Assembly (NCBI GenBank): GCA_963663005.2
Contig: CAXXHH010000008.1
Coordinates: 1 to 64,000 of the forward strand
Length of the DNA: 64,000 nt
Direction of reading: 5' to 3'
DNA from: CAINVV01 sp963663005
Lineage (GTDB): Bacteria; Bacteroidota; Bacteroidia; Bacteroidales; Prolixibacteraceae
Within the stretch, counting starts at the first letter, position 1; every line of letters starts with the position of its first letter. The notes beneath the pieces were generated by a model. The model was not told where the DNA came from. It saw only the letters and a list, made by a program, of their open reading frames with translations, and searched no databases. Positions 1-9,959 of this stretch are shown in pieces. Made by a program: the position numbers and the translations under genes.

Positions 1-774
1 CCGACTGCGAATCCGGATAGTTGATACCCTTTTTTGCTCCGGCTGGTCTGCTTTCAACCACTTGAGTACTCAAAACATGAAAATAGACAGAATCAGTGAT
101 TGTCTTTGCTGAGGAAATAGCTTTGGCTTTAATCCAGTAATCGCCCGCGGCAAGATTGAAGTTATACGCGATACTTGTTCCAGTAACGGATTGTATTTTT
201 TGGTTGTTCAGGTACAGTTCCAGATCAGCCGCAGTGGTTGCAGTTGCTGAAAAAGGAATAGTTGTGTTTAGGCTGAAAAATCTGATTCTTACTTGGTTGC
301 TGGATAACGAAATTCAATCCAGCTGCATAGACATCCAGGTATATATCCTTGTTCCCGGTATCTTTCCCTTGCAGGTAATCACTGCCTACAATCACGCTGC
401 TTCGAAAAAACCATGGCAATTTTCAAAATCACCTCCCCGGCAGGAACGGCAAAATATTGTCTGATATCCGGGCGTAATATTCAATTGATATTGGTTTGAA
501 CCCGTGCGGATCATCTTTGCCTTAGCGACATTGGTACCCCAGGCGGCAACCACATACTTCCAGTCGCTGCCTGAACTACTTTTATCCGTTATCACTCCGA
601 TATGTGCATAGACGTCACCCGTGTAATCTTTCAGTCCCCCGCTACCCTTCGTCGCATCAAAGTGATAGCAACAGATTGCCCTTCATTAGGCAATGCCGGA
701 ATCGACGTGACGACCTGGGAAAATCCCATTCGAGATAAAAGCAGGAGGGAAATCAGTAAAACGAGGGTTCTCAT
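1..774 (-). pseudogene. N-terminal part of secreted alpha-amylase-like protein, frameshifted and cut by window edge
   Basis: The protein starts at 774 with a signal peptide (MRTLVLLISLLLLSRMGFSQ) and continues as a beta-sandwich-like segment of the kind found at the N-terminus of large GH13 amylases in Bacteroidota sus loci (GDVYAHIGVITDKSS, then NKDIYLDVYAAGL). The catalytic barrel would lie outside the window. The frame is broken four times by single-base changes in homopolymers: one A missing at 659-661, one base extra at 468-472, one extra A at 405-410 and one extra A at 250-254. Once these are corrected, a continuous reading of about 257 codons reaches the edge. It is the last visible gene of the susC-led operon, 99 bases after the SusF-like gene. 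The amylase assignment rests on context and the N-terminal pattern, since no catalytic motif is visible. The frameshifts could be sequencing errors or real decay. Confidence 0.6.
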
Positions 775-873
775 GAGAAAACGTTTAAGGATAAAACGGA
801 ATGTTGAAATTAGGCAAAATCGATTTTAAATCAAAAGAGCCGCCTGTTACAAGCAGCTCTTTCGATTTATTTA

Positions 874-2775
874 TTAATACTTATTGGATTGAACCTGCGC
901 CTGTTTGAAATTCAGCGAAACGGTATGAGATCCGGCAGTCACGCCTACACGAGTCTGATCGTTGCCTGTACCGCGGAATTCAATTTTGCTATTCAGAACG
1001 ATAAATTCTGATTGCCACCAATCGGTAAACCAAGGGTGCCAAGCATACATTCTGACGTCATCGGCTGCCAGTGTCTTCGTAATTTTTATTACGCTATTGG
1101 CATTGTCGACAGTCATTAATCCAGCAGGATTACTGGTATCCCATGAGCCGATCGTATTACCCATGAGGTAAACCTTTGGATCAGCAATTGCAATTTTGTT
1201 TGCAGTTAAATCTACTACAACCATATAATATCCAGCAGTTCCAGGCACCGGAATATTGTCACCGCCTTTGTTGAACACGCCGCCAACAGCGCTACCGGTA
1301 CTACCAAAGTCATTGATCCAGTCTCTCTGTGGAGCGAATTTAAATCCGCCCTGAAGCATTCAACCAAACGATTTTTCCAGAATAGGTTCGGGTGACTGTT
1401 AACAGGCACCATTGGAAGATTAATATCTGCCCAGGTCCAACCGCCAACTCCGTCACCAATCATAAACAATGCAGATGGGAAGGCTGCTTCGATTTTATAA
1501 GTCATCTTGCCTAAATCAACTGTTACCTTGTATTTACCTGAAGTAGCAGGTGTTGCAATAGCATCAGGGTCTGAGCCACTACCAAGATTTACCGCCTAAT
1601 GTACCTGCAGCAGCTCCGGAAGCTTGTCCCCACTGTGGTTGCCAACTACCTAATTTAAGGATAAATTTCAGATTTTTGGATGCCGTCAAATCCAGGGTAC
1701 CAACATAAACACCTGCGGTGGATGATTGATCAACCTTTATTGCAGCGTTGTTATCCCAGCTTGCCGTTGTACCATCACCCAAAGCATAAATTGCCAGCGG
1801 GAATGTCATAAATTGCACATCCGGTCCGTAGCCTGTTCCGGCTGAATTCGTTGCGTAAGCACGGACATGGTATAAGGTAGCCACATTCAATTTGGTAATT
1901 GCGCTGGTAAATGCAACCTTGCCAGTACCATCGCTGGTCTTGCTATCAGCAATAGTCGGATTAGCATTTGTGCTCCAGCAAACACCCTTAGCCGTGATCG
2001 CATCGCCGCCATCGAGTGTAATGTTACCTCCAGCTGTTGCGCCGTCGGCTACAACGTTTGTAATTGCATTGGTGGTCAGCGTAGGAACGGCGACCAGCGT
2101 TGTGAATGAAACCTCATTGCCATAAGCTGTTCCAATTTTATTGGTTGCGTAAGCCCGTACATAATAGGTCGTTTTACCGAGTAGATTAGTCAGACTGCTT
2201 GCATAAACACCGCTACCTGTTGCGTCAGAAGTTTTGCTGTCGGCAACTGTTGGAGCTGTCTTTGTACTCCAGCATACGCCACGAGCAGTAACCGCTTCAC
2301 CACCATTATCGGTAATATTACCGCCACCGGTAGCCGTTGTACCGGCAATGGCAGAAATCGCTGTAGTTGTAAGCTTTGGAATTACGGATAAGGTAGTGAA
2401 GGTAATTTCGTCTCCGTAAATTGTTCCGTCAGCACCCACTGCATAAGCCCTGGCGTAATACTTGGTGGCATATTTCAGTCCGCCAACCTTCACGCTAAAG
2501 GCTGCATTTGTATTCTGTCCGCTAAAAATAACTTTCGAATTTGCTGTCGTCGGACCGGTTGCAGTATTGTAACAAACGCCCTTTTCACTAAATCCGTCGC
2601 CGGCTGCCACTACAAAGCCAACAATAGTAGCAGAGTCTGATCTCAGGTTCAGCGACTGAGAGGTAGCCAATGTCTGGGGTAACCTGACATTCGATATTTC
2701 CTTGGTACAGGCTGCAAAAAAGAGTGATGCAGTGACAAGGACGGCCATTATTCTGTATAACGTTTTTCTTTTCAT
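874..2775 (-). pseudogene. SusE/SusF-like starch-binding outer-membrane lipoprotein, three frameshifts
   Basis: This is a lipoprotein with lipobox LFFAAC (lipid-anchored Cys23). About three fibronectin-III-like repeats follow at residues 36-325, each ending in a YYVRAYATN..GT.YG pattern. Behind them come SusE/SusF-type starch-binding repeats (IYALGDGTTASWD, LFMIGDGVGGWTW, VYLMGNTIGSWD). It would sit on the cell surface and hold starch for the SusCD importer. The frame is intact to about 1590 and then breaks three times: an extra T in 1588-1590, an extra T in 1372-1376 and an extra C in 1349-1351. Correcting these gives about 632 residues ending FKQAQVQSNKY. The gene lies 19 bases after the SusE-like gene. 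The Fn3-like repeats in front of the starch-binding repeats make it longer than a classical SusF. As with the gene to its left, errors in sequencing are as likely as true loss. Confidence 0.75.
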
Positions 2776-2794
2776 CTGTTTATATTTTAGAAGA

Positions 2795-3838
2795 TCAATT
2801 GGTTGGTGTTAATACAACCTTCATCGGACTCGTTTCCAGATACAACTTGATGTTATACTTGCCCGGAGCAACGTTGTCGATATTCTGGCTATCAGTTTTG
2901 CCATCATTCTGATACAAATTGTTCAAATCATGACCGGCAGGATTATAGGCCACGTTTACCGCGGCCCAACTATTGTGGGTCCGGAATTTGAATCCCCCTG
3001 CTGTAATAGTCTTGGTAATATTCCAGGTATGATCTGTGAAGTTGTAAACCATCTTTGTATCGTCGCTCCAACCACCAACAGCATCTCCAATAATACCTAT
3101 CGTGACGTCGGCGACTGTCATTACCATCTTGCCCGTATTGATATCGGCAGTAACATTATAGGCACCGGCGGCCAGATTGATAGCTGGTCCGTTTTCGGTT
3201 AAGGCACATGAAACGGCGCCTGCATCCAATACACCACCGTATTTTTTGCCGTCATCTTTGTTGGTAAATTGGAATGGGGTACCATCCGTATAGATCCATC
3301 CGGTATAAACCTTATTATCGGCTCCGGAAACAACGCCCTGCAATTTCCCTGCAACGGTGAATGAAAGTGTTGGAGGACCATAAAGAGTCACGTCTGCGTT
3401 TTTAACGGCAGAATTGTAGACAAATGAAGTAGTTCCACTACTGACAGATAGTACCGCTCTGATCCTGAAATCGATGGATGAAACCTGGTCGGCAGGGAAT
3501 TTGGTTAACAATAGACCATCCAGATCAGCAACTGAAATTTTCATTGAGAGATCCTGCTTATCGCTGGCAACCTGAATCGCATCGACAAAATTGTTGCCTT
3601 TCGCACAAGCTTCAAGGTAATATGTTGCAGATGCCTGGAAACCCGGATCAACCGGAGTACCAACAAATTCAAGTATGCTTACACCGTTGGCTCTCTTCAG
3701 AGTCAGGCCAGGTACAGTCTGAAGTACCGGCGCAATCGGGCTGTCTGATAAAATAGCCTTTGTTCCTTCCTTCTCGCAAGAAAACAAAAGTCCGATCAGC
3801 CCAATGAAAGTCAGATATATAAATATTTTTTTATTCAT
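2795..3838 (-). CDS. susE: SusE-like starch-binding outer-membrane lipoprotein
   Basis: This 347-residue lipoprotein has lipobox LLFSC (Cys21). The N-terminal half resembles the SusE domain: an Ig-like fold with a YYLEACAKGNNF segment and an acid-rich beta-sandwich. The C-terminal half has the starch-binding repeat pattern IGIIGDAVGGWSDDTKM followed by GGFKFRTHNSWAAVNVAY, where the aromatic residues would stack on glucose units. Its likely role is to bind malto-oligosaccharides at the cell surface and pass them to SusD/SusC. It is 19 bases downstream of susD and 19 bases upstream of the next lipoprotein gene, so it belongs to the same operon. The family is clear. The exact ligand is inferred from the maltose genes nearby. 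Confidence 0.82.
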   Translation of the reverse strand: MNKKIFIYLTFIGLIGLLFSCEKEGTKAILSDSPIAPVLQTVPGLTLKRANGVSILEFVGTPVDPGFQASATYYLEACAKGNNFVDAIQVASDKQDLSMKISVADLDGLLLTKFPADQVSSIDFRIRAVLSVSSGTTSFVYNSAVKNADVTLYGPPTLSFTVAGKLQGVVSGADNKVYTGWIYTDGTPFQFTNKDDGKKYGGVLDAGAVSCALTENGPAINLAAGAYNVTADINTGKMVMTVADVTIGIIGDAVGGWSDDTKMVYNFTDHTWNITKTITAGGFKFRTHNSWAAVNVAYNPAGHDLNNLYQNDGKTDSQNIDNVAPGKYNIKLYLETSPMKVVLTPTN

Positions 3839-3857
3839 TGTAAAAAAATTTAGAAGT

Positions 3858-5423
3858 TTAATTATAACCAGGATTTTGTTTTAATGTAGGATTCGCTCCT
3901 AAATCGTTCGAAGGAATAGGATAAAGATCGCGGAAGGTTTCAGTTGAAGCGCCTGCGGCAACTTTTCCTTTCCAGGGCCATAAGTAGGCACCGCCTGTGA
4001 ATTTGCCAAAACGGATGAGGTCGGTACGACGGGTGCCTTCCCAATAAAGTTCACGGGCACGTTCATCGAGGATGAAATCCAGCGTAAGCTGACCGGCAGT
4101 AATATTACCATTGGTATTTCCATAAGCTCTCTGGCGTAATGCGTTTACATACCCAAGGGCTGTTGTAGCATTTCCAGTTGTAGCGCCTCTGAGAACACCT
4201 TCCGCGTACATCAGGTAGATATCAGCGAGACGGAATACAGGATAATCCGTGTCTACGAAATCAGGATGTGCGTGTGGGGCAGCCGCTCCGGTGGATGTAA
4301 GGTTTGAGTACTTTGTGATTGCCCAACCATCTGTAAATTGACCAATATCATTGATCTCGAATTTCTGTCCGTCAGACCAGAACATTGCGCGTTTATCTGT
4401 TGCACCGCTGGGATCAGCAAATTTGTTCACCAGCGCTTTTGTTGTGCGGATACCTCCCCAACCGCCACCGACACCAAATTTTGCAGGCGACATAGTTCCG
4501 CCGATTTGTGCGTGGATGAGGTAGGTCATACCGCCATATGACTGGGTATGCTGACCGTCATTCGTAATTGGGAAAATCATCTCGCTGGAAAGATTATTGT
4601 CGGCCGTAAAATTGTTGGCGTAGTTGGAAGCTAACGTATAACCGGCTCCGATAACCTTGGCACAATAAGTGACACATTCAGCGCTCTTATCCTGGCCGAT
4701 ATACACTTTTGCATTCAGATAAAGTTTGGCAAGAAGAGACCATGCAGCGGCCTGATCCGCTCTGGCATATTCGAATTTTGGAGCACCCAGGACAGTTTCG
4801 ATGGCCTTGAGCTCAGATTCGATGTACGTAAATAAAGCGGCACGCGTTGTCTGTTTTGGGAAAAATGCTCCAGGAGCATCAGCTTCGGTAACAAATGGCG
4901 GATTGCCGAACAGATCGATTGCATGTGAGTAAGCCAATGCGCGAATAAATCTTGCTTCTGCATTGTACTTGATAAGATCTGCATCTGTTTTGCCAGTGGT
5001 TGCGCGGATGTATTCGTTACACAGCGCTACGGTGTACATTATCCGGGAGTAGATGGCCGAGATAAACACATCGTTAGGAGCCCATGTTTGCCAGTGGAAG
5101 TCTTTGATTGAGGCATCATTCCAAGCCATGACGGCTTCATCGGTAGATAATTCCTGAGCATTCCAGTATTGACGGAGATAATTGGAGAAACCTTCATCAA
5201 TACCTGCAATATCTGCCTGTCCGGACGGGCCTTGCTGTCCGCTGAGCGCGAAAGTTGCATATAGTTTAGCTAATCCCTGTTTGTAGGCAGCAGGACTATC
5301 GTATACTGTTAATGATGTTACGATATTCGGATCTTTCGGCGTAACATTCAAGTCTTTGACACAAGATGCAGCCATCAGTGCGGCAAAAACAACGGCTAGT
5401 GATTTTATTTTAGAAATTTTCAT
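3858..5423 (-). CDS. susD: SusD/RagB-family nutrient-binding lipoprotein
   Basis: The protein has 521 residues and a lipobox ending AASC (Cys21). The N-terminal SusD-like region (about 25-230) carries helical TPR-like segments, with the family hallmark ARFIRALAYSHAIDLFGNPP near residue 160. The C-terminal RagB/SusD region (about 280-521) contains FRLADIYLMYAEGVLRG and LDERARELYWEGTRRTDLIRF, both typical of the family. SusD closes as a lid over the SusC barrel and binds the incoming glycan at the outer surface. The gene is 20 bases downstream of susC and is followed at once by two surface starch-binding lipoproteins. Length and motifs are normal. The malto-oligosaccharide ligand is inferred from neighbours. 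Confidence 0.92.
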   Translation of the reverse strand: MKISKIKSLAVVFAALMAASCVKDLNVTPKDPNIVTSLTVYDSPAAYKQGLAKLYATFALSGQQGPSGQADIAGIDEGFSNYLRQYWNAQELSTDEAVMAWNDASIKDFHWQTWAPNDVFISAIYSRIMYTVALCNEYIRATTGKTDADLIKYNAEARFIRALAYSHAIDLFGNPPFVTEADAPGAFFPKQTTRAALFTYIESELKAIETVLGAPKFEYARADQAAAWSLLAKLYLNAKVYIGQDKSAECVTYCAKVIGAGYTLASNYANNFTADNNLSSEMIFPITNDGQHTQSYGGMTYLIHAQIGGTMSPAKFGVGGGWGGIRTTKALVNKFADPSGATDKRAMFWSDGQKFEINDIGQFTDGWAITKYSNLTSTGAAAPHAHPDFVDTDYPVFRLADIYLMYAEGVLRGATTGNATTALGYVNALRQRAYGNTNGNITAGQLTLDFILDERARELYWEGTRRTDLIRFGKFTGGAYLWPWKGKVAAGASTETFRDLYPIPSNDLGANPTLKQNPGYN

Positions 5424-5443
5424 GTCGTATTCTTAATAATAAG

Positions 5444-8400
5444 TTAGAATGTAAGATTTACGCCAAGTACAAATACTCTCGGACGAGGATAGAAATTATT
5501 GTCTATACCACCATTTACCTCAGGATCCAATCCTTTGTATTTGGTAATGGTAAAGACATTTTGTACGGTAAGACTTACCCTTGCACTGTAGAATTTTTCG
5601 AAATTGTATCCTACACTCATGTTGTCCATTTTAAAGAAGGAAGCATTCTCAACATAAAAATCAGAGAAGTACTGCGTGTTTGTAAACTTCGCATTGTTAA
5701 CCTGTTTTGGGATGTTGTTGAAAAATCCCGACTGGTTGTAAACGGTAGAATACAGTGCTCCTGAGGCCACGTTGTTGTAAACATAGTTACCAATGTTTGC
5801 TCTGCCGGAGAATGAAAAGTCCATTTGTTTGTAAGCTATCCGTGAGTTGATACCGATCGTATAATCGGGAGCCGGTTTCTTGTAGTGGTATTTGTTGAGG
5901 TTGTTGCTGGTAACAGTACCGCCAGTACCTGAACGATCCACATAAAGTCCTTCGATCGGCATTCCGTTAGATCCGTAAACCTGTTGGAATACATAAAATG
6001 AGTTTGAAGGGAATCCAACGCGTTGATTCTGGATGAAGTTACCAACACCGCCACCGATCAAACCAACATCAACACCCGTATAATTCGGATCGTCGGTTTT
6101 TGTCAGTTTTGTGATCTTATTTTCATTGTAAGCAGCATTGAAACCGACGCTCCAATTCAAATCTTTTGAAGTAATGATCTGTCCGTTCAAGGATAATTCG
6201 ATCCCTTTATTTTCAAGATTACCAACGTTGGTTGTGAGGAAGTTGGAGAAGTTGCTACCGGCTGCAATAGGAATGAAGTTCAACAAATCTTTGGTTTCAC
6301 GTTTGTATGCATCGATAGACCCAGTAATTCTGTTTTTCAAAAATCCGAAGTCCAAACCAATGTTCAAAGTAGAAGTCTGCTCCCATTTAATATTAGCATC
6401 GTATGGATTAGGACGCAATGTATTGTAGAATGTGTTTCCTAACTGATATTGTGCCGTTGAAGTGCTACCGCGATAAACAGGCAGATATGGGAAATCGTTA
6501 CCAATATCCTGCTGACCGGTTATACCCCAGCCCAATCTTAATTTCAAATCGGAAACAGCAGCGACATTTTTAAGGAATGATTCATCTTTGATTTTCCACG
6601 CAAGTGCGGCTGCAGGGAATAGACCCCATCTGTTAGCCTCAGCAAATCTTGAAGAACCGTCGTCACGAATAGTCATTGTTAACAGATAACGTTCCATGAA
6701 GGTATAGTTCAAACGACCAAAGAAGGAAATCAGATAATTTTCATTGATGAAAGATGTGTTATTATCAGATATCTGGGTACCGTCGCCATTACTGGAGAAG
6801 GAAGTTCCGTCTTTGTAAAAATGCTGCCAGGAATAACCGGCTGTCGCATCAATTTTGCTGTTTGCTGATTTTATGTCCTTCACATAATTCAGATAGAAAT
6901 CTAAAAGCTTGGACTTCCCTGTTTGTGAATAGGTACTTATGCGCCCAATTCCGTTTCTGTAAGTAAATGCAGCATCATTGGAGGCATTGTTGTGCCCTTT
7001 TGTTGTAAAATAGTCATATCCAACATTAAGATTGGCTCTTAAATCGGGTAAGAAATGGAATTTATAATCTAACTGAACGTTACCAAGAGCGCGTTTCACG
7101 TCTGATTTATTATCAGTTTGATTTAACAGGGCGACCGGGTTTGCAACACCAATCGGGTTTGGACTTCCGTTAGGATTCATGGTACCATCTGGTAATACAT
7201 CCGAAAGGTTAACCCATGTATTGTAACCACCAAATTTGGTATTGCCATTCATGACGGGTTGAGTTGGATCGTACGCTACGGCAGAACCAACGGCACCCTG
7301 ATCACCAAAATTTTGCTTGGTGTAACTTCCTTTGATATTCACGCTAACCTTAAGGTGGTTATCCAGGAAAGCAGGATCCAGGCCGATTGCAAGAGTAGAA
7401 CGTTCCATATTGGTTGTTTTCAGAATACCGTTCTGATTTGTGTAACCAACAGATGCGCGGTAAGGCATCGTTTTGATACCGCCACTCATGCTTACGTTAT
7501 GGTCGTGCGCAAAGGCTGCCTGATAGATCTCCTTTTGCCAGTTTGTATTTTGATTTCCCAGTCGGCCAAGGCTGCCCATGCTTAATCCAACCGCACTTTT
7601 TTTCGCCAGATCCAATGCCAATGCCCTGAACTCATCGCCTGACATAACATCCATATAGGTTGGCATCGTATTCACAGACATGGTGCCATTGTATTCAATT
7701 TTCATCGGTTTACCTGTTGATCCCTTTTTGGTCGTAATCAAGATTACACCGTTGGAAGCCCTGGAACCATAGATTGCCGTGGCAGAAGCATCTTTCAAAA
7801 CTGTAAAAGTTTCGATATCATTCGGGTTAATTGTTGATAACGGATTAGCTAACCCGGATATCCCTGAATTACTTACCGGAAAACCGTCTATAATAATTAA
7901 CGGATCATTACTGGCTGACATGGAGGAACCTCCTCTGATTCGGATAGTTGATCCGCTACCTGGTGCACCACCGGAAGAAGTAATCACAGTTCCGGCGCTT
8001 TTACCAACGATCAGATCCTGAGGAGAAGTGATTCCGCCTTTAGCAAAATCTTTGGAGCTAACAGTGCTTACTGCACCGGTAGCATCATTTTTCTTTACCG
8101 TACCGTAACCGATTACGACCACCTCGTCTAATCCTTGTGTTTGCGGACTGAGCGCAATGTTAACGGTCGACTGTTGTCCGACTACGATAGTTTGTGCTAC
8201 ATAACCGACAAAAGAGAATACCAGTTTTTGTCCTGGTTTTACTTTGAGGGTATATTTACCATCAAAATCTGTTGCAACTCCAAGGGTTGTGCCTTCCACC
8301 TGGACGGTCACACCGATGAGCGCTTCTTTGCTTGTAGCATCGGAAACTTTTCCGGAAATGGTTTTTTCCTGAGCGTAAGTGGTCATCGACAACAACGCGA

Positions 8401-8458
8401 ATAAGAAAAACCAAAGCATCTTCATCTTTGCTAATTCAAATTTCATTCGATTGATCAT
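5444..8458 (-). CDS. susC: SusC-like TonB-dependent outer-membrane transporter
   Basis: The protein has 1004 residues, the usual SusC length. A signal peptide (cleavage near TTYAQ) is followed by a carboxypeptidase-regulatory-like beta domain (about 31-110, GKVSDATSKEALIGVTV), the TonB box DEVVVIGYGT, a plug domain (about 125-240, with IRIRGGSSMSASNDPLIIIDG) and a 22-strand-type barrel ending in VFVLGVNLTF with terminal Phe. It uses TonB energy to import oligosaccharides bound by SusD. It is the first gene of the minus-strand operon and is divergent from lacI. The start at 8458 gives a slightly long n-region; an internal Met five residues in (MKFELAKMKMLWFF) would also give a good signal peptide. 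Confidence 0.93.
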   Translation of the reverse strand: MINRMKFELAKMKMLWFFLFALLSMTTYAQEKTISGKVSDATSKEALIGVTVQVEGTTLGVATDFDGKYTLKVKPGQKLVFSFVGYVAQTIVVGQQSTVNIALSPQTQGLDEVVVIGYGTVKKNDATGAVSTVSSKDFAKGGITSPQDLIVGKSAGTVITSSGGAPGSGSTIRIRGGSSMSASNDPLIIIDGFPVSNSGISGLANPLSTINPNDIETFTVLKDASATAIYGSRASNGVILITTKKGSTGKPMKIEYNGTMSVNTMPTYMDVMSGDEFRALALDLAKKSAVGLSMGSLGRLGNQNTNWQKEIYQAAFAHDHNVSMSGGIKTMPYRASVGYTNQNGILKTTNMERSTLAIGLDPAFLDNHLKVSVNIKGSYTKQNFGDQGAVGSAVAYDPTQPVMNGNTKFGGYNTWVNLSDVLPDGTMNPNGSPNPIGVANPVALLNQTDNKSDVKRALGNVQLDYKFHFLPDLRANLNVGYDYFTTKGHNNASNDAAFTYRNGIGRISTYSQTGKSKLLDFYLNYVKDIKSANSKIDATAGYSWQHFYKDGTSFSSNGDGTQISDNNTSFINENYLISFFGRLNYTFMERYLLTMTIRDDGSSRFAEANRWGLFPAAALAWKIKDESFLKNVAAVSDLKLRLGWGITGQQDIGNDFPYLPVYRGSTSTAQYQLGNTFYNTLRPNPYDANIKWEQTSTLNIGLDFGFLKNRITGSIDAYKRETKDLLNFIPIAAGSNFSNFLTTNVGNLENKGIELSLNGQIITSKDLNWSVGFNAAYNENKITKLTKTDDPNYTGVDVGLIGGGVGNFIQNQRVGFPSNSFYVFQQVYGSNGMPIEGLYVDRSGTGGTVTSNNLNKYHYKKPAPDYTIGINSRIAYKQMDFSFSGRANIGNYVYNNVASGALYSTVYNQSGFFNNIPKQVNNAKFTNTQYFSDFYVENASFFKMDNMSVGYNFEKFYSARVSLTVQNVFTITKYKGLDPEVNGGIDNNFYPRPRVFVLGVNLTF

Positions 8459-8497
8459 TTTAGTTAATTAATGAATGTTAAAAGTTCTCATGGAGCC

Positions 8498-8517
8498 CGC
8501 AAAACATGTTTTTTGCG
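8498..8517. promoter_or_regulatory. Inverted repeat in susC leader
   Basis: CGC and GCG flank an AAAACATGTTTT core, giving a nearly perfect inverted repeat with two extra T residues on the right side. It lies about 40 bases in front of the susC start, so it could act as an operator or form a leader hairpin. It shares the AACATGTT core with the palindrome at 8769-8790. Confidence 0.4.
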
Positions 8518-8740
8518 ACTTGCGAATTTTTGTACTTGCCTGCTTCATGCGAATTACATTATTGGTTCATAAATCATGGTTGAAGATTTTAATGCCTAAA
8601 GCAGCATTTAAATCATAAGAACGTTGAAAATCAATTTGTTTAGTGCCCAAAACCATATTTTAACCATTTCAGTGGTGCAAATAAATATAATTTAACAATC
8701 ATTTAACCCTCTAAGTTTGCGTGTTAGAGAAAAAACTTAT

Positions 8741-8754
8741 CGCAAACGTTTGCG
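8741..8754. promoter_or_regulatory. LacI-family operator
   Basis: CGCAAACGTTTGCG is a perfect 14-base palindrome with the central CG typical of LacI/GalR-family operators. It stands 156 bases in front of the lacI start, just before a TACGTTTG -7-like box, so binding there could shut off lacI. It could also act on susC, which reads away from it. The pairing with the adjacent LacI-type protein is inference. Confidence 0.65.
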
Positions 8755-8756
8755 GT

Positions 8757-8764
8757 TACGTTTG
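8757..8764 (+). promoter_or_regulatory. Candidate lacI promoter -7 box
   Basis: TACGTTTG fits the Bacteroidota -7 consensus TAnnTTTG exactly and is the same octamer as the one in front of the MFS gene. No good TTG is found at the -33 position, where CTT stands instead. The LacI operator lies inside the spacer, which fits self-regulation. Confidence 0.4.
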
Positions 8765-8768
8765 CGTC

Positions 8769-8790
8769 AAACATGTTCTACAACATGTTT
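8769..8790. promoter_or_regulatory. 22-base palindrome with two AACATGTT octamers
   Basis: The arms AAACATGTT and AACATGTTT are separated by CTAC. Each arm contains the self-complementary octamer AACATGTT, which also occurs at 8503-8510 in the susC leader. This looks like a pair of binding sites for a dimeric regulator other than the LacI protein, or for cooperative dimers. Confidence 0.4.
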
Positions 8791-8909
8791 TATAATCTAT
8801 TGCATTTTTTTAAGAAATGGCTCGCTCTCCAGGCATTCGGGGAAGCTCTGATTATCCGAATTTTTATTAACTTGCAGCTAGGAAAAAAACCAACTAACGT
8901 TTGTCTTAA

Positions 8910-9926
8910 ATGAGTAGTCCCATAACGATAAAAGACATCGCTAAAGCGCTCAATATCTCTGCCTCAACAGTATCCAGGGCACTAAAAGATCATCCGGATA
9001 TCAGTAGAGAAACGAAGGATGCAGTCAATAATCTTGCCGCAAAGCTTAAATACAAACCCAATGCGGTTGCGTTGTCACTTAAGAATAGCCGCACGAATAC
9101 CATTGGTGTAATCATACCTGAAGTTGTCCATTATTTCTTCTCCTCCGTGATAAGTGGCATCGAAGATATCGCGTACGAATCGGGCTATAATGTTATGGTT
9201 TGTCAATCCAACGAAAGATACGAGCGCGAAATTATCAATGCGCAGGCCCTGGAATCAAACCGGGTTGAAGGATTGTTGGTTTCCCTTTCGAAAGAGACTC
9301 ATGATTTGACGCACCTTCAGAACCTGCAGGAAAAAGGGATCCCTATCGTTTTTTTCGATCGTGCACCGGAAGACATTGAGGTGGATCGTGTCATTATCGA
9401 CGACCGGAAAGCCGCGTATAATGCCACCTGCCATCTTATTGATACCGGATGCAAACGAATAGCCCACCTTGCCACTCAGCAAACCCTGGGAATTGGTATC
9501 AGGAGGTTTGAGGGATACAAACAAGCGCTGGAAGATCACGGAATTCCCTTCCGGGAAGACTTTGTAGTCATCGCTGATTCATTTGAACTCGCCGGTGATG
9601 CAACGCGAAATCTTATGCACCTTCCGACTCCGCCGGATGCGATATTCGCCGTAAACGATATGACGGCAGTGGGCGTGATGAAAACATTGCAACGCATGTC
9701 GATTGCGGTACCGCAAAAAGTCGCCATAATTGGATTTTCGGCCGGCTTCTTCTCTGATATTACCACACCGACGCTTAGCTCTGTCGATCAACACGGATAT
9801 GAAATGGGAGTTGAAGCCGCCAAATTGCTACTCGACCGCATAGAAAAGCCAACTGACGACCAACATAAAACACACTTTATCGAGACCGATCTGGTTATTC
9901 GTGAATCGACCAAGCGAAAAAGGTAA
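8910..9926 (+). CDS. LacI-family transcriptional regulator
   Basis: The 338-residue protein has an N-terminal helix-turn-helix (about 5-55, ITIKDIAKALNISASTVSRA) with the LacI hinge helix YKPNAVALSLKN. A periplasmic-binding-protein-like sensor domain follows (about 62-330: NTIGVIIPEV, GIPIVFFDRAPE, PDAIFAVNDMTAVGVM). It would bind an operator in the absence, or presence, of a sugar ligand, most likely maltose or a malto-oligosaccharide given the neighbours. It stands between the two arms of the locus, divergent to susC and 243 bases ahead of the MFS transporter. The classical B. thetaiotaomicron sus locus uses SusR instead, so this is the LacI-controlled layout. Ligand and direction of control are inferred. 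Confidence 0.92.
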   Translation: MSSPITIKDIAKALNISASTVSRALKDHPDISRETKDAVNNLAAKLKYKPNAVALSLKNSRTNTIGVIIPEVVHYFFSSVISGIEDIAYESGYNVMVCQSNERYEREIINAQALESNRVEGLLVSLSKETHDLTHLQNLQEKGIPIVFFDRAPEDIEVDRVIIDDRKAAYNATCHLIDTGCKRIAHLATQQTLGIGIRRFEGYKQALEDHGIPFREDFVVIADSFELAGDATRNLMHLPTPPDAIFAVNDMTAVGVMKTLQRMSIAVPQKVAIIGFSAGFFSDITTPTLSSVDQHGYEMGVEAAKLLLDRIEKPTDDQHKTHFIETDLVIRESTKRKR

Positions 9927-9959
9927 AGCAAGAATTTTGTAAAAAAAATGAAATAGTTG

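Larger units (their letters stand above)
8459..8909. promoter_or_regulatory. Divergent susC/lacI control region
   Basis: This 451-base gap between the divergent susC and lacI genes holds no credible gene. It contains a LacI-type operator at 8741-8754, a nearby half site CGTTTGCG at 8759-8766, another GTTTGCG at 8715-8721, and three copies of the self-complementary octamer AACATGTT (8503-8510, 8770-8777, 8782-8789). The long stretch between 8520 and 8700 is AT-rich and would form the susC leader or promoter. I could not find a convincing TAnnTTTG box for susC in it. Confidence 0.7.
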
